A stretch of DNA of 64,000 bases, taken from the NCBI RefSeq assembly GCF_030378165.1, contig NZ_CP119766.1, forward strand, positions 4,030,001-4,094,000, read 5' to 3'. Numbering within the stretch: the stretch's first letter is position 1; each line of letters opens with the position of its first letter. Under the pieces are notes generated by a model. It saw nothing but the letters and a program-made list of their open reading frames with translations, did not search any database and was not told where the DNA came from. Origin of the DNA: Flavobacterium panacagri (GTDB taxonomy: Bacteria > Bacteroidota > Bacteroidia > Flavobacteriales > Flavobacteriaceae). This document shows, in pieces, positions 28,466 through 39,826 of the stretch. A program made the translations under genes and the position numbers.

Positions 28466-29323
28466 ATGATTCGCAAATTATTTGTAGTATTAATAAGCAC
28501 AATTTTAATTTCTTGTATCTCAAATACAAAAAAGACAAATGATGTTTTACTAGAGAAGAAAGATTCAGTTGTTGTTCGTCAGGATTTTAAAAAATATTTT
28601 GACTCTTGTGGAGTTACAGGTTCAATTGTTATTTATGATAATGTAAAGCATAAATGGATTTTGTCTGATACCGTTGATACGAATGTTCAGACATTGCCAG
28701 CTTCTACTTTTAAAATTGCGAATCTTCTCATTGCGCTTGAAACAAAAACAATCAGCAGTGAAAATGATGTCGTAAAATGGGTAGGAACAACAGATACTGT
28801 GAAATACGGTTACAGGCCTGAAATTTACCATGATATGACAATAAAAGAAGCTTTTGAAGTTTCCGCTGGCTGGGTATTTATAGAATTGGCGAAGAAAATT
28901 GGGAGAAAAAATTACGAAAAGTACCTAAAGTTATGTCGATACGGAAATGTTAATCTTTCTCAAAAAGATAGCGACTTTTGGAACTTTGGTGATTTTGCCA
29001 TTTCGCCTGTCAATCAGATTGAATTTGTAAAAAAGTTATATGAGGAAAAGTTACTTTTTTCAAAGAGAAATATGCAGATTGTAAAAAATGTAATGCTAAG
29101 TGAAACAGGTTCTGGTTATAAAGTTTATTCCAAAACCGGATGGACTCGCGAAAAGGGCTTTAATATTGGCTGGTGGGTAGGTTATATTGAAAAAGAAAAT
29201 GGAACTTATTTCTTCGCTACCAGAATTTTGCAAAATCGAAACAGTAATCTATCTGATTTCGGAAGTTGTCGAAAGGATATTACCAAAAAAGTGTTTAAGG
29301 AATTGAAAATTAAGAGTTTTTAA
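28466..29323 (+). CDS. Class D (OXA-type) beta-lactamase lipoprotein
   Basis: 285 residues, lipoprotein signal with lipobox ILISC (Cys17). Class D motifs are present in order: Ser80-Thr-Phe-Lys83 (nucleophile and carbamylated Lys), SAG at 133-135 where S-x-V is usual, YGN at 159-161, FWNFGDFAISP with the omega-loop Trp, and KTG at 223-225 followed by WWVGY. Substitution of Val by Gly in the second motif is unusual and might affect Lys carbamylation. Chromosomal setting beside an M1 peptidase and no mobile gene nearby suggest an intrinsic gene. Beta-lactam hydrolysis is likely but spectrum cannot be read. Confidence 0.87.
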   Translation: MIRKLFVVLISTILISCISNTKKTNDVLLEKKDSVVVRQDFKKYFDSCGVTGSIVIYDNVKHKWILSDTVDTNVQTLPASTFKIANLLIALETKTISSENDVVKWVGTTDTVKYGYRPEIYHDMTIKEAFEVSAGWVFIELAKKIGRKNYEKYLKLCRYGNVNLSQKDSDFWNFGDFAISPVNQIEFVKKLYEEKLLFSKRNMQIVKNVMLSETGSGYKVYSKTGWTREKGFNIGWWVGYIEKENGTYFFATRILQNRNSNLSDFGSCRKDITKKVFKELKIKSF

Positions 29324-29398
29324 GAAATTGTTTTTTAAGATATTAAACCCAACAGGTTTTAAAACTTGTCAGGTTTATTTTTTTTTACATAGTTTGTC

Positions 29399-29494
29399 AT
29401 TTCGACTGAAAGGAGAAATCACACTCGAAACTCTACAAAGATTGGCGATTATCTTTGCGGAAATGTTAGTTTGATTTCTCCTTTCAGTCGAAAT
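29399..29494. repeat. 96-bp hairpin repeat, copy 2
   Basis: Same length and layout as 25795-25890: perfect 22-bp inverted arms (29399-29420, 29473-29494; core GACTGAAAGGAGAAATC). Relative to copy 1 the arms differ at two positions, and both changes are matched in the opposite arm. Confidence 0.8.
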
Positions 29495-29500
29495 AAAAAA

Positions 29501-29536
29501 AAGGTTTTAAAAACTATTGTTTTTAAAACCTTTTTT
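29501..29536. terminator. Bidirectional terminator between convergent genes
   Basis: AAGGTTTTAAAAA (29501-29513) pairs with TTTTTAAAACCTT (29520-29532), loop CTATTG, with A and T runs on the two sides. Serves the beta-lactamase gene and the opposing helical-protein gene. Confidence 0.85.
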
Positions 29537-29573
29537 ATTGGAATTTGGAATTTTAAAAAATTGGAATTTAAAC

Positions 29574-31118
29574 CTATCGATTGTTCAACTTCGCTTTTTC
29601 CTTTATAATATCAGCGATTTTTCGGTTTTCAATTTTGCTTTCCAGCCACGAAATGATATCTAAATATAAAAAAGCTCTTTTTTCGTAAGTATTCTTTTCA
29701 AGCTCAACAAAACGAGCGTGCATTTTTTTGAATTCTTTCTTAATGTCGGCAGGATAAAAGTTGTTTAAATTTCTAAGGAATTTGATGATTTCTTTCTGGA
29801 CTTCATGTAAATCATTCATTTTCAGTAAGAATTTGTAGGTGCTTTTCAGATGATTCTCTAAGTAATAATCTTTTCCAAGTTCATAATGTGCAATTAAAGA
29901 TAACAATCTCGCAAAACACATTAAATCTTCACGCATTGTTAAATTCTTGTTATTGATGATTTTATCTAAATAATTGATGCATTCGTTGTATTTTTCGACA
30001 CCAAAATAAATAGAAGCAATTTTATAGAAGAATACCATTTCGTGATGCTCATCAAGATGTTCACTATGAATCTTAAGCTTACTTAAAATCTCAGGAATTA
30101 AATATTCGCTTTCTGCGAAAGTACCTGCTAAAATATGCAGATTTAATTTGTTGTTGTAGACATATAGGAAAGATAGTGATGCAAGATTGTCATTTGTTGG
30201 AAATTTAGGATCTGCAATCGTTTCTTCCAGAAGATTAAGGTATTTCTTGAAATTAGATTTATATTTTAGCATATAAAGGGATTCTAAGAAATAATGATTT
30301 CCTTTTAAAAAGAATACAGGATTCAAATAAATCATGTTCGGATTATCATAGAATAATTGTACCCATTTATAAGCATATTTATAACTAGCCAAGAAATCTT
30401 GAACTAGAAAACTTCGCCATAAATTAGCATTGTAAAACCAATATTTTTCGCGGAAACCAAATTTACTTTCATCCAGTTTTGCAATATGTCTGTTGAAATA
30501 ATCGTCTATATATTTGTATTCGGCATCACTTTTTACATAGCCGGTCTTTAACATGATTCCATATAACTGAAGCGATAAATTTGATAATTTACTGGAAATC
30601 GTATTTCGATAGTTTAATTCTTTGGCCTGAACCACCAATTCGTCAGCACGTCCCTGAATACTTCGGGTAATATATTGGGATTCGATTAACTTTTCAAACT
30701 CAACAATTTCATACGCCATATATTTTTCATCATTTTCAAGCGCCTGTTGTTTGGTTTTGTCTAAAATTTTCAAACTCTGTTTGTATAATCCTTTGTTATA
30801 AAGAATAACAGCAAAATCCATCTGTTCGCGAAGTTGGTAACGAATATTCTGGCTGGGAATATTCAATCTTATACTAACCAAAATTTGCTTGTATAAGTAT
30901 GATTTTAAGTTAGATAACTGTACTTTCTGAATGACACCACTTTTTAGAATGAGTTTTTCATCATAAACTTCAGATTTATCGAGAATATTGAATAATTCGA
31001 TAAATTTTGTGTTTGAACTCGTCTCTAATCGGCTTGCAAAAATTTTAAACTGTCTTTTTTCTGATTTCGAAAGTGATTTGATTAAAACAAATAAGAAATC
31101 TTTTTGATGGTTAGCCAT
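29574..31118 (-). CDS. Hypothetical alpha-helical (TPR-like) protein
   Basis: 514 residues, no signal peptide or membrane segment, almost entirely helical with repeated pairs such as LYNKGLYKQSLKILDKTKQQA and VEKYNECINYLDKIIN that resemble TPR units. Flavobacterial homologues are generally conserved hypothetical proteins. It diverges from leuA with a 149-base spacer. A protein-protein interaction role is likely; no specific function can be given. Confidence 0.7.
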   Translation of the reverse strand: MANHQKDFLFVLIKSLSKSEKRQFKIFASRLETSSNTKFIELFNILDKSEVYDEKLILKSGVIQKVQLSNLKSYLYKQILVSIRLNIPSQNIRYQLREQMDFAVILYNKGLYKQSLKILDKTKQQALENDEKYMAYEIVEFEKLIESQYITRSIQGRADELVVQAKELNYRNTISSKLSNLSLQLYGIMLKTGYVKSDAEYKYIDDYFNRHIAKLDESKFGFREKYWFYNANLWRSFLVQDFLASYKYAYKWVQLFYDNPNMIYLNPVFFLKGNHYFLESLYMLKYKSNFKKYLNLLEETIADPKFPTNDNLASLSFLYVYNNKLNLHILAGTFAESEYLIPEILSKLKIHSEHLDEHHEMVFFYKIASIYFGVEKYNECINYLDKIINNKNLTMREDLMCFARLLSLIAHYELGKDYYLENHLKSTYKFLLKMNDLHEVQKEIIKFLRNLNNFYPADIKKEFKKMHARFVELEKNTYEKRAFLYLDIISWLESKIENRKIADIIKEKAKLNNR

Positions 31119-31230
31119 TGTAAAAAATAATAATGTAACTTATTGAAAATAAATTAGTTAATTAGATATAAAACGTTTTATGAGCAGTATAATTTCATGA
31201 AAACGAATTTCGTACTGCGATAGTACAATA

Positions 31231-31238
31231 TATATTTG
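31231..31238 (+). promoter_or_regulatory. Putative leuA -7 element
   Basis: TATATTTG, a match to TAnnTTTG, ends 29 bases before the leuA start. No leader peptide or terminator lies between them, unlike the ilv genes downstream. Confidence 0.5.
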
Positions 31239-31252
31239 TTATCAAGATGTGA

Positions 31253-32449
<1,197 letters not shown>

Positions 32450-32503
32450 TTATACAGAAATAGGAACAATATTAGGATTTAAATACATAAAGAACGAGAC
32501 GTT

Positions 32504-33622
32504 ATGAATTTGAAAATTGCAGTTTTGCCGGGAGACGGAATTGGACCTGAGGTTATTTTACAAGCAAAAAAAGCTTTATATGCTATTGCTGAAGTTTACA
32601 ATCATGAATTTGTTTTTGAAGATGCACTCATGGGAGCAGTTGCAATTGATAAAACAGGAAACCCATTGCCAGAACAGACACTTAATCTGTGTTTAAATAC
32701 AGATGCAGTTTTGCTTGGCGCTATTGGTGATCCAAAATATGATAACAATCCAAATGCCAAGGTTCGTCCGGAGCAAGGATTATTAAAGCTTCGTAAAGAA
32801 TTGGGGCTGTTTGCTAACATTCGTCCAATTAAACCTTACAAAGCGTTAATTGAAGCTTCTCCTTTAAAAAGAGAAATTATCGAGGGAGCTGATTTTACAA
32901 TTTTCAGAGAATTAACAGGTGGTGCTTATTTTGGTGCAAAAACACTGAATGAAGAAGGAACACACGCCTCAGATTTATGTGAATATACAGAAGAAGAAAT
33001 TACTAGAATTACACATTTGGCTTTTAAATCGGCACAAAAACGACGTAAGAAGCTGACAATGGTCGATAAAGCAAATGTTTTGGAAACTTCAAGATTGTGG
33101 AGAAAAGTAGTTCAGAAAGTGAGCGAAGAGTACTCGGATGTTAAACTTGATTTCTTATTTGTTGACAATGCAGCAATGCAGTTGATTTTGAATCCGAAAC
33201 AGTTTGATGTGATTTTGACTGAAAATTTGTTCGGAGATATTTTATCTGATGAAGCTAGTGTAATTACAGGATCTATTGGTTTATTGCCATCAGTATCTTT
33301 AGGAGAAAAAAATGCTTTGTTTGAACCAATTCACGGATCATATCCGCAGGCAAAAGGAAAAAATATCGCCAATCCGATTGCTTCTATTTTGGCTGCAGCA
33401 CTTTTGTTAGAGCATTTTGGATTAACTAAAGAGGCTAATGTAATCTACAAAGCGGTAGAAAAGGCAATTGAATACAAGGTAGTTACAGTTGATTTAAAAC
33501 CAGACTCTAAATTCGGTACAAACGAAGTTGGGGAGTTTGTTTCTAATTTTATATTCAGTAAAGATGATTTACTGTATTTTAATAATGACAATGTTAGTAT
33601 TGGACAATCTACAATTGTTTAA
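32504..33622 (+). CDS. leuB: 3-isopropylmalate dehydrogenase LeuB
   Basis: 372 residues, isocitrate/isopropylmalate dehydrogenase family. LKIAVLPGDGIGPEV at the N-terminus, RPEQGLLKLRKEL, FTIFRELTGGAYFG, DKANVLETSRLWR, and FGDILSDEASVITGS fit LeuB, as does GSYPQAKGKNIANP for NAD binding. Oxidatively decarboxylates 3-isopropylmalate. leuC and leuD, which act between LeuA and LeuB, are not in this cluster. Confidence 0.93.
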   Translation: MNLKIAVLPGDGIGPEVILQAKKALYAIAEVYNHEFVFEDALMGAVAIDKTGNPLPEQTLNLCLNTDAVLLGAIGDPKYDNNPNAKVRPEQGLLKLRKELGLFANIRPIKPYKALIEASPLKREIIEGADFTIFRELTGGAYFGAKTLNEEGTHASDLCEYTEEEITRITHLAFKSAQKRRKKLTMVDKANVLETSRLWRKVVQKVSEEYSDVKLDFLFVDNAAMQLILNPKQFDVILTENLFGDILSDEASVITGSIGLLPSVSLGEKNALFEPIHGSYPQAKGKNIANPIASILAAALLLEHFGLTKEANVIYKAVEKAIEYKVVTVDLKPDSKFGTNEVGEFVSNFIFSKDDLLYFNNDNVSIGQSTIV

Positions 33623-33704
33623 TATTTTTTGTTAAAAAGTGAAGATAATCACAAGAAGTATTTGAAATGTTGAGATTATATTTTTTTAGTTCCTTAAGTT
33701 TATT

Positions 33705-33712
33705 TACTTTTG
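33705..33712 (+). promoter_or_regulatory. Putative ilv leader promoter (-7 element)
   Basis: TACTTTTG fits TAnnTTTG and ends 16 bases before the leader ATG. Upstream is T-rich without a clear -33 TTG, so this is a weaker call than the his promoter. Confidence 0.45.
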
Positions 33713-33728
33713 TGTCACTAAAAAAGAA

Positions 33729-33806
33729 ATGATGCAAATCTCAATTATTATTACTTCTGTCGTTGTTGTCAATGTGATTCACACATCTGCATCGGGAATG
33801 TTATAA
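33729..33806 (+). CDS. Branched-chain amino-acid operon leader peptide
   Basis: A 25-codon ORF, MMQISIIITSVVVVNVIHTS plus a short tail ending in Leu, containing Ile-Ile-Ile and Val-Val-Val-Val runs. It precedes an intrinsic terminator and then ilvD. The enrichment in exactly the products of the operon indicates ribosome-mediated attenuation. The codon runs and layout are direct observations; the mechanism is inferred from known ilv leaders. Confidence 0.85.
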   Translation: MMQISIIITSVVVVNVIHTSASGML

Positions 33807-33830
33807 ATATAATTGAAAAACTATATTACA

Positions 33831-33860
33831 AACCTTCCAAATACTGGAAGGTTTTTTTTT
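33831..33860 (+). terminator. ilv attenuator terminator
   Basis: AACCTTCCA (33831-33839) and TGGAAGGTT (33845-33853) with loop AATAC and a run of nine T. It is located between the Ile/Val leader and ilvD, 32 bases before the ilvD start. Confidence 0.9.
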
Positions 33861-33892
33861 GAACAAAAAATTAAAAAAAAAATAAAACTATA

Positions 33893-35566
33893 ATGGAATT
33901 AAATAAGTACAGCAAGACCATCACTCAAGATCAAACACAGCCTGCGGCGCAAGCGATGTTGTACGGAATTGGTTTAACTGAAGAAGATTTGAAAAAAGCA
34001 CAAGTAGGTATTGTGAGTATGGGTTACGATGGTAACACTTGCAACATGCACTTGAACGATTTAGCAAAAGATGTTAAAAAAGGTGTTTGGGATGCAGATC
34101 TTGTCGGACTTATTTTTAATACCATTGGAGTTAGTGATGGAATTTCAAACGGAACAGAAGGAATGCGTTATTCTTTAGTTTCTCGTGATGTAATTGCAGA
34201 TTCTATTGAAACAGTTGCAGGAGCACAATGGTACGATGGTATTATTGCAATTCCTGGTTGTGATAAAAATATGCCTGGAGCATTAATTGCAATGGGTAGA
34301 TTAAACCGTCCATCAATGATGGTTTATGGAGGATCTATTCATTCAGGTAAGTGGAAAGGAGAATCTTTAAATATCGTTTCTGCTTTTGAAGCTTTAGGAA
34401 AAAAAGTTAAAGGCGAAATTACTCCAGAAGATTTTAAAGGTGTTATTCAAAATGCTTGCCCAGGAGCTGGAGCTTGTGGTGGTATGTATACAGCAAACAC
34501 GATGTCTTCTGCAATTGAAGCATTAGGTATGAGTATGCCATATAGTTCTTCAAATCCTGCTTTAAGTCAGGAAAAAAGAGATGAATGTGTTGCTGCTGGA
34601 GCTGCAATGAGAGTTTTATTAGAAAAAGATATCAAGCCAAGAGACATTATGACTCGCAAAGCTTTCGAAAATGCTATTACGATTGTAGCAGTATTAGGAG
34701 GTTCTACAAATGCCGTTATGCATTTAATCGCAATGGCTCACTCAGTTGGTATCACAATCACTTTGGATGATTTTCAAGCAATTAATGACAGAACTCCTGT
34801 TCTTGCTGATATGAAACCAAGTGGTAAATATATGATGGAAGATATTCATGAAGTGGGAGGTATTCCTTCAGTTATGAAATATTTATTAAAAGTGGGACTT
34901 ATCCACGGTGACTGTTTGACTGTGACAGGAAAAACAGTTGCTGAAAACTTAGCTTCTACTCCAGATCTACAAGATGGACAAGAAGTAATTCACGAAATTC
35001 AAAAAGCATTAAAACCAACAGGGAATATTCAAGTATTATACGGAAACCTTGCTTCTGAAGGAGCTGTTGCAAAAATCAGTGGAAAAGAAGGAGAGTATTT
35101 CGAAGGCCCTGCTGTAGTATTTGAAGGTGAGTTTGAAGTAATTCCAGGTCTTCAGGCCGGTAAAATTAAACCAGGTAATGTAGTCGTCATCAGGTATTGC
35201 GGACCAAAAGGTGGTCCAGGGATGCCTGAAATGCTGAAGCCTACATCTGCGATTATTGGTGCTGGATTAGGAAGCAGCTGTGCTCTAATTACAGACGGTA
35301 GGTTCTCTGGAGGTTCGCATGGCTTTGTCGTAGGACACGTTACACCGGAGGCTTATGATGGTGGTGGTATTGCATTAGTGAAAGATGGGGATATAATCGC
35401 TATCGATGCTATAAAAAATACGATTGACCTGAAAATATCTGAAGAAGAATTTGCAGCAAGAAAAGCAAGCTGGGTTCAGCCGCCTTTAAAAGTGCAAAGA
35501 GGAGTTTTACTTAAATATGCAAGATCGGTTTCTAGTGCTTCAACTGGCTGTGTAACCGATAATTAA
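33893..35566 (+). CDS. ilvD: Dihydroxy-acid dehydratase IlvD
   Basis: 557 residues. The iron-sulfur cysteines lie in [13 protein letters not shown] and [26 protein letters not shown] and the C-terminal [18 protein letters not shown] complete the family pattern. Dehydrates dihydroxy acids to 2-oxo acids in isoleucine/valine synthesis. First structural gene after the attenuator. The spacer to ilvB contains an imperfect inverted repeat. Confidence 0.95.
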   Translation: MELNKYSKTITQDQTQPAAQAMLYGIGLTEEDLKKAQVGIVSMGYDGNTCNMHLNDLAKDVKKGVWDADLVGLIFNTIGVSDGISNGTEGMRYSLVSRDVIADSIETVAGAQWYDGIIAIPGCDKNMPGALIAMGRLNRPSMMVYGGSIHSGKWKGESLNIVSAFEALGKKVKGEITPEDFKGVIQNACPGAGACGGMYTANTMSSAIEALGMSMPYSSSNPALSQEKRDECVAAGAAMRVLLEKDIKPRDIMTRKAFENAITIVAVLGGSTNAVMHLIAMAHSVGITITLDDFQAINDRTPVLADMKPSGKYMMEDIHEVGGIPSVMKYLLKVGLIHGDCLTVTGKTVAENLASTPDLQDGQEVIHEIQKALKPTGNIQVLYGNLASEGAVAKISGKEGEYFEGPAVVFEGEFEVIPGLQAGKIKPGNVVVIRYCGPKGGPGMPEMLKPTSAIIGAGLGSSCALITDGRFSGGSHGFVVGHVTPEAYDGGGIALVKDGDIIAIDAIKNTIDLKISEEEFAARKASWVQPPLKVQRGVLLKYARSVSSASTGCVTDN

Positions 35567-35669
35567 TTTTAAAATAACAATATCAAAAAGCAAATTTCAA
35601 CATCAATTAAAATTTAAAATTGATTTTTGACATTGAAATTGAAGTTTGATTTTTGAAAAACTATATACT

Positions 35670-37358
35670 ATGAAAATATCAGGGGCAGAAGCCGTTATAA
35701 GATGTTTGTTAGAAGAAGGTGTAGATTTGATTTATGGTTATCCAGGTGGTGCCATAATGCCGGTTTACGATGAATTATATAAATTTCAAGATCAGTTACA
35801 CCACGTTTTAGTGCGTCACGAACAAGGTGCAACACATGCTGCTCAAGGTTATGCCAGAGCTACAGGAAAAGTAGGGGTGGCGATTGCTACTTCAGGACCA
35901 GGAGCAACTAATTTAGTTACAGGTATTGCTGATGCGCAAATCGACTCAACTCCAATGGTTTGTATTACAGGACAAGTTGGAAGACATTTATTAGGTTCTG
36001 ATGCATTTCAGGAAACGGATATTATCGGAATTTCAACACCAGTAACAAAATGGAATTTCCAAGTAACTGAAGCTTCTCAGATTCCAGAAATTATGGCGAA
36101 AGCCTTTTATATTGCTCGTTCTGGCCGTCCAGGTCCAGTATTGGTAGATATTACTAAAAATGCTCAGTTTGATGAGTTTGAATTTAGTTATGAAAAATGT
36201 ACTGGAATCAGAAGTTATACTCCAGTTCCAAAATTAAATTTAGATAAAGTTGCCGAAGCCGCAGCTTTAATTAACAGTGCTAAAAAACCGCTTATTGTTT
36301 TTGGACAGGGAATTATTTTAGGTCAAGCTGAAGCTGAATTCAAAGCTTTGGTTGAAAAATCTGGAATTCCTGCAGCATGGACCATTTTAGGTTTATCTGC
36401 TTTACCGACAGATCATCCATTAAATGTTGGTATGCTTGGAATGCATGGGAATTATGCACCAAACTTATTAACTAATGAATGCGATGTTTTAATCGCTTTC
36501 GGAATGCGTTTTGACGACCGTGTTACGGGGAATCTTAATACTTATGCAAAACAGGCAAAGGTGGTTCATTTCGAAATTGATCCAGCTGAAATCGATAAAA
36601 ACGTTAAAACAGAAATCGCTGTTTTAGGTGATGTAAAAGAATCTCTAGCAGCTTTATTGCCATTAATTGATGCTAAGTCACATGAATTATGGCATAATGA
36701 ATTCAAAGCATTAAAAGAGGTTGAGTTTAATTCTGTTATTAAAGAAGAATTGAATCCATCAAATGGTAAAGGAATTTCGATGGGAGAAACTGTCGAAATG
36801 ATTAACAAGCACTCAAAAGGTGATGCAATTATTGTTACTGATGTAGGTCAGCATCAAATGTTTGCCTGTCGTTATGCAAAATTCAATTCAACCAAAAGTA
36901 ATATCACTTCTGGTGGATTAGGAACAATGGGATTTGCTTTACCAGCTGCAATTGGAGCAAAAATGGGTAAACCAGAACGCGAAGTAGTAGCGATTATTGG
37001 TGATGGAGGCTTCCAAATGACAATTCAGGAACTGGGTACGATTTTCCAAACTCAGGTTCCAGTGAAGATTGTTATTTTAAATAATGAATTTTTAGGAATG
37101 GTACGTCAATGGCAGGAATTGTTCTTTGACAACCGATATGCTTCAACAAAAATGATCAATCCAAATTTTGTTGCGATAGCAGAAGGATACCATATTAAAT
37201 CTAAAAAAGTAACACAACGTGAAGATTTAGACGAAGCAGTTGCAGAAATGCTCGCTTCAAAAGATTCTTACTTCTTAGAAGTCATGGTAGAAAAGGAAAA
37301 CAATGTTTTCCCTATGATTCCAACAGGAGCATGTGTTTCAGAAATTAGATTAAGCTAA
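35670..37358 (+). CDS. ilvB: Acetolactate synthase large subunit IlvB
   Basis: About 562 residues from the ATG at 35670; an upstream TTG at 35646 would add eight residues and is less likely. ThDP enzyme: YGYPGGAIMPVYDEL and HEQGATHAAQGYARA with the catalytic Glu, the FAD-binding middle domain, and the GDGGFQMTIQEL...LNNEFLGMVRQWQ ThDP/magnesium motif. Condenses pyruvate or pyruvate with 2-oxobutyrate. Paired with the ilvN subunit gene 75 bases downstream. Confidence 0.95.
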   Translation: MKISGAEAVIRCLLEEGVDLIYGYPGGAIMPVYDELYKFQDQLHHVLVRHEQGATHAAQGYARATGKVGVAIATSGPGATNLVTGIADAQIDSTPMVCITGQVGRHLLGSDAFQETDIIGISTPVTKWNFQVTEASQIPEIMAKAFYIARSGRPGPVLVDITKNAQFDEFEFSYEKCTGIRSYTPVPKLNLDKVAEAAALINSAKKPLIVFGQGIILGQAEAEFKALVEKSGIPAAWTILGLSALPTDHPLNVGMLGMHGNYAPNLLTNECDVLIAFGMRFDDRVTGNLNTYAKQAKVVHFEIDPAEIDKNVKTEIAVLGDVKESLAALLPLIDAKSHELWHNEFKALKEVEFNSVIKEELNPSNGKGISMGETVEMINKHSKGDAIIVTDVGQHQMFACRYAKFNSTKSNITSGGLGTMGFALPAAIGAKMGKPEREVVAIIGDGGFQMTIQELGTIFQTQVPVKIVILNNEFLGMVRQWQELFFDNRYASTKMINPNFVAIAEGYHIKSKKVTQREDLDEAVAEMLASKDSYFLEVMVEKENNVFPMIPTGACVSEIRLS

Positions 37359-37433
37359 AGAAAAAAGTTTCAGGTTTCAGGTTAAAAGTTTCAAGCTAAA
37401 CCTGAAACAGAAAAAACTTTAAACAAAAATTAC

Positions 37434-37955
37434 ATGGAAGATAAAACATTTACCATATCGGTATACTCAGAAAATAACGTGGGATTGTTGAACAGAATAT
37501 CTGGAATATTCTTAAAGCGTCACATTAACATATTAAGTCTAAATGTTTCTGAATCAGAAATTGAGAATGTTTCTAGATTTATCATTGTAGTGAATACTAC
37601 TGAGAAATGGGTTCAGAATATTGTGGGACAGATTGAAAAACAAATTGAAGTAATAAAAGCATTTTATCATACAGATGAAGAAACTATTTTCTTAGAAAAT
37701 GCTTTATTTAAAATTGCTTCAAGTTTGTTGTTTGACGAGAAACAAATTCAGAATATCATTAAAGAAAGTCAGGCGACAATTGTAACGGTTTCTCGTGATT
37801 TCTTTGTGATTTCAAAATCAGGAAGACGTTCTGAAATTGAAGAACTATATGCAAAATTCAAACCATACGGAATTATGCAGTTTGTACGTTCAGGAAGAAT
37901 TTCGGTTTCTAAACAAAAAATGGAAATTTCAAGTTTGTTAGAATCGTTCAAATAA
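37434..37955 (+). CDS. ilvN: Acetolactate synthase small (regulatory) subunit IlvN
   Basis: 173 residues with an N-terminal ACT domain: FTISVYSENNVGLLNRISGIFLKR, INILSLNVSES (split here after the Arg) and a second ACT-like half with FVISKSGRRSEIEEL and GRISVSKQ. It binds valine and activates/inhibits IlvB. The preceding spacer holds inverted GTTTCAGGTTT-type repeats. Confidence 0.93.
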   Translation: MEDKTFTISVYSENNVGLLNRISGIFLKRHINILSLNVSESEIENVSRFIIVVNTTEKWVQNIVGQIEKQIEVIKAFYHTDEETIFLENALFKIASSLLFDEKQIQNIIKESQATIVTVSRDFFVISKSGRRSEIEELYAKFKPYGIMQFVRSGRISVSKQKMEISSLLESFK

Positions 37956-38018
37956 AATTATTATTAGCTATAAATTAATCAATTATAAAATTTCATTTCA
38001 TTAAATATTAAAACAAAA

Positions 38019-39488
38019 ATGGCAAATTATTTCAATACATTACCACTTAGATTACAATTAGAACAATTAGGGGTTTGCGAATTTATGGAGCAATCAGAAT
38101 TTGCAGACGGAATTGCAGCATTAGCTGGAAAAAAAGTTGTAATTGTGGGTTGTGGAGCACAAGGTTTGAATCAAGGATTAAACATGAGAGATTCTGGTTT
38201 AGATATTTCTTATGCATTACGTGCAGATGCAATTGCTGAAAAAAGAGCTTCTTTTAAAAATGCTTCTGAAAATGGTTTCACTGTAGGAACTTACGAAGAA
38301 TTGATTCCAACTGCAGACTTAGTTTGTAATCTTACACCAGACAAACAGCATACAGCTGTGGTAACTGCTATTATGCCATTAATGAAAAAAGATTCTACTT
38401 TGGCTTATTCTCACGGATTCAACATTGTAGAAGAAGGAATGCAGATTCGTAAAGACATCACTGTAATTATGTGTGCGCCTAAATGTCCAGGTTCTGAGGT
38501 ACGTGAAGAATACAAAAGAGGTTTTGGAGTTCCAACTCTTATTGCTGTTCACCCAGAAAATGATCCAAACGGATTTGGTTTAGACCAGGCAAAAGCTTAC
38601 GCAGTAGCAACTGGAGGGCACAGAGCAGGAGTTTTAAGATCATCTTTCGTAGCTGAAGTAAAATCAGATTTAATGGGAGAGCAGACTATTCTTTGTGGTC
38701 TACTTCAAACAGGATCTATCTTATGTTTCGATAAAATGATTGAAAAAGGAATCGATGCTGCTTATGCTTCAAAATTAATTCAGTACGGATGGGAAACTAT
38801 CACTGAAGCTTTGAAACACGGAGGTATTACAAACATGATGGATCGTTTAAATAATCCTTCAAAGATTGAGGCTTATGAATTAGCTGAAGAATTAAAAGAT
38901 ATCATGCGTCCATTATTCCAAAAACACCAAGACGATATCATTTCTGGAGAGTTCTCTAGAACTATGATGATTGACTGGGCTAATGACGATGTTAACTTAT
39001 TAAAATGGAGAGCTGCAACAGGAGAAACTAACTTCGAAAAAACAGCTCCACAAGAAGCTCCAATTTCTGAACAAGAATATTTTGATAATGGAGTATTGAT
39101 GATTGCTATGGTAAAAGCTGGTGTTGAATTAGCTTTCGAAACTATGACAGAAGCTGGTATCATCGAAGAATCTGCTTACTATGAGTCATTACACGAATTA
39201 CCATTAATTGCAAATACAATTGCGAGAAAGAAATTGTTCGAAATGAACCGTGTAATTTCTGATACTGCAGAATACGGATGTTATTTATTTGATCATGCAT
39301 GTAAGCCATTATTGACTGAATTCATGAAAAAAGTAGAAACTAACATCATAGGAAAACCATTTTCAACTTCAAATGGAGTAGATAATGCTGTTTTAATTGC
39401 TGTAAATAGAGAAATTCGTCAGCATCCTATTGAAGAAGTAGGAGCGTGGTTGAGAGAATCTATGACTGCGATGAAAAAAATTGGATAA
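38019..39488 (+). CDS. ilvC: Ketol-acid reductoisomerase IlvC (class II, long form)
   Basis: 489 residues, the long class II enzyme as in E. coli rather than the 330-residue form. NADPH-binding [41 protein letters not shown], and the magnesium ligands in the duplicated C-terminal helical domain ([31 protein letters not shown]) are clear. Last gene of the ilv operon. Confidence 0.95.
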   Translation: MANYFNTLPLRLQLEQLGVCEFMEQSEFADGIAALAGKKVVIVGCGAQGLNQGLNMRDSGLDISYALRADAIAEKRASFKNASENGFTVGTYEELIPTADLVCNLTPDKQHTAVVTAIMPLMKKDSTLAYSHGFNIVEEGMQIRKDITVIMCAPKCPGSEVREEYKRGFGVPTLIAVHPENDPNGFGLDQAKAYAVATGGHRAGVLRSSFVAEVKSDLMGEQTILCGLLQTGSILCFDKMIEKGIDAAYASKLIQYGWETITEALKHGGITNMMDRLNNPSKIEAYELAEELKDIMRPLFQKHQDDIISGEFSRTMMIDWANDDVNLLKWRAATGETNFEKTAPQEAPISEQEYFDNGVLMIAMVKAGVELAFETMTEAGIIEESAYYESLHELPLIANTIARKKLFEMNRVISDTAEYGCYLFDHACKPLLTEFMKKVETNIIGKPFSTSNGVDNAVLIAVNREIRQHPIEEVGAWLRESMTAMKKIG

Positions 39489-39608
39489 TTAAGAGTTAGG
39501 GAATTCCTAAGGAATTTAATTCCACAGGATTTGCACTGTATCAATGATTTATAATATTTTGAATTAGTAAGCACTTATTAAAGAGAATGGATATAGATGC
39601 ATATTGCA

Positions 39609-39642
39609 TTCACTTAACTTCTTCTGAAGTAAGTTAAGTGAA
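39609..39642. repeat. 12-bp perfect inverted repeat
   Basis: TTCACTTAACTT (39609-39620) and AAGTTAAGTGAA (39631-39642) with a ten-base spacer. No T run follows, so it is not the main ilv terminator; it may stabilise the 3' end or be an old repeat. Confidence 0.65.
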
Positions 39643-39795
39643 GCTAATCCCTTATTATTGGGGTATATTTGGCAGAATATACTTGTTGAAATTTCTGTTT
39701 TAATTAATAATGATGCTGCTATTTTCAAAGTAGAGAAAAGTATTGTAAAGCAGTTTACAAGATTAATTGTTATTGAAATTTGTTAAATTAAAAAA

Positions 39796-39826
39796 GGCGT
39801 AATATCTATTTATTATGCCTTTTTTT
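39796..39826 (+). terminator. ilv operon terminator
   Basis: GGCGTAATA pairs with TATTATGCC (one G-T pair) around TCTATT, preceded by A-rich and followed by T-rich sequence. Confidence 0.8.

Noticed and set aside
33623-33892. Riboswitch upstream of ilvD
   Set aside because: The leader peptide and terminator explain the region; no conserved aptamer pattern was recognised.
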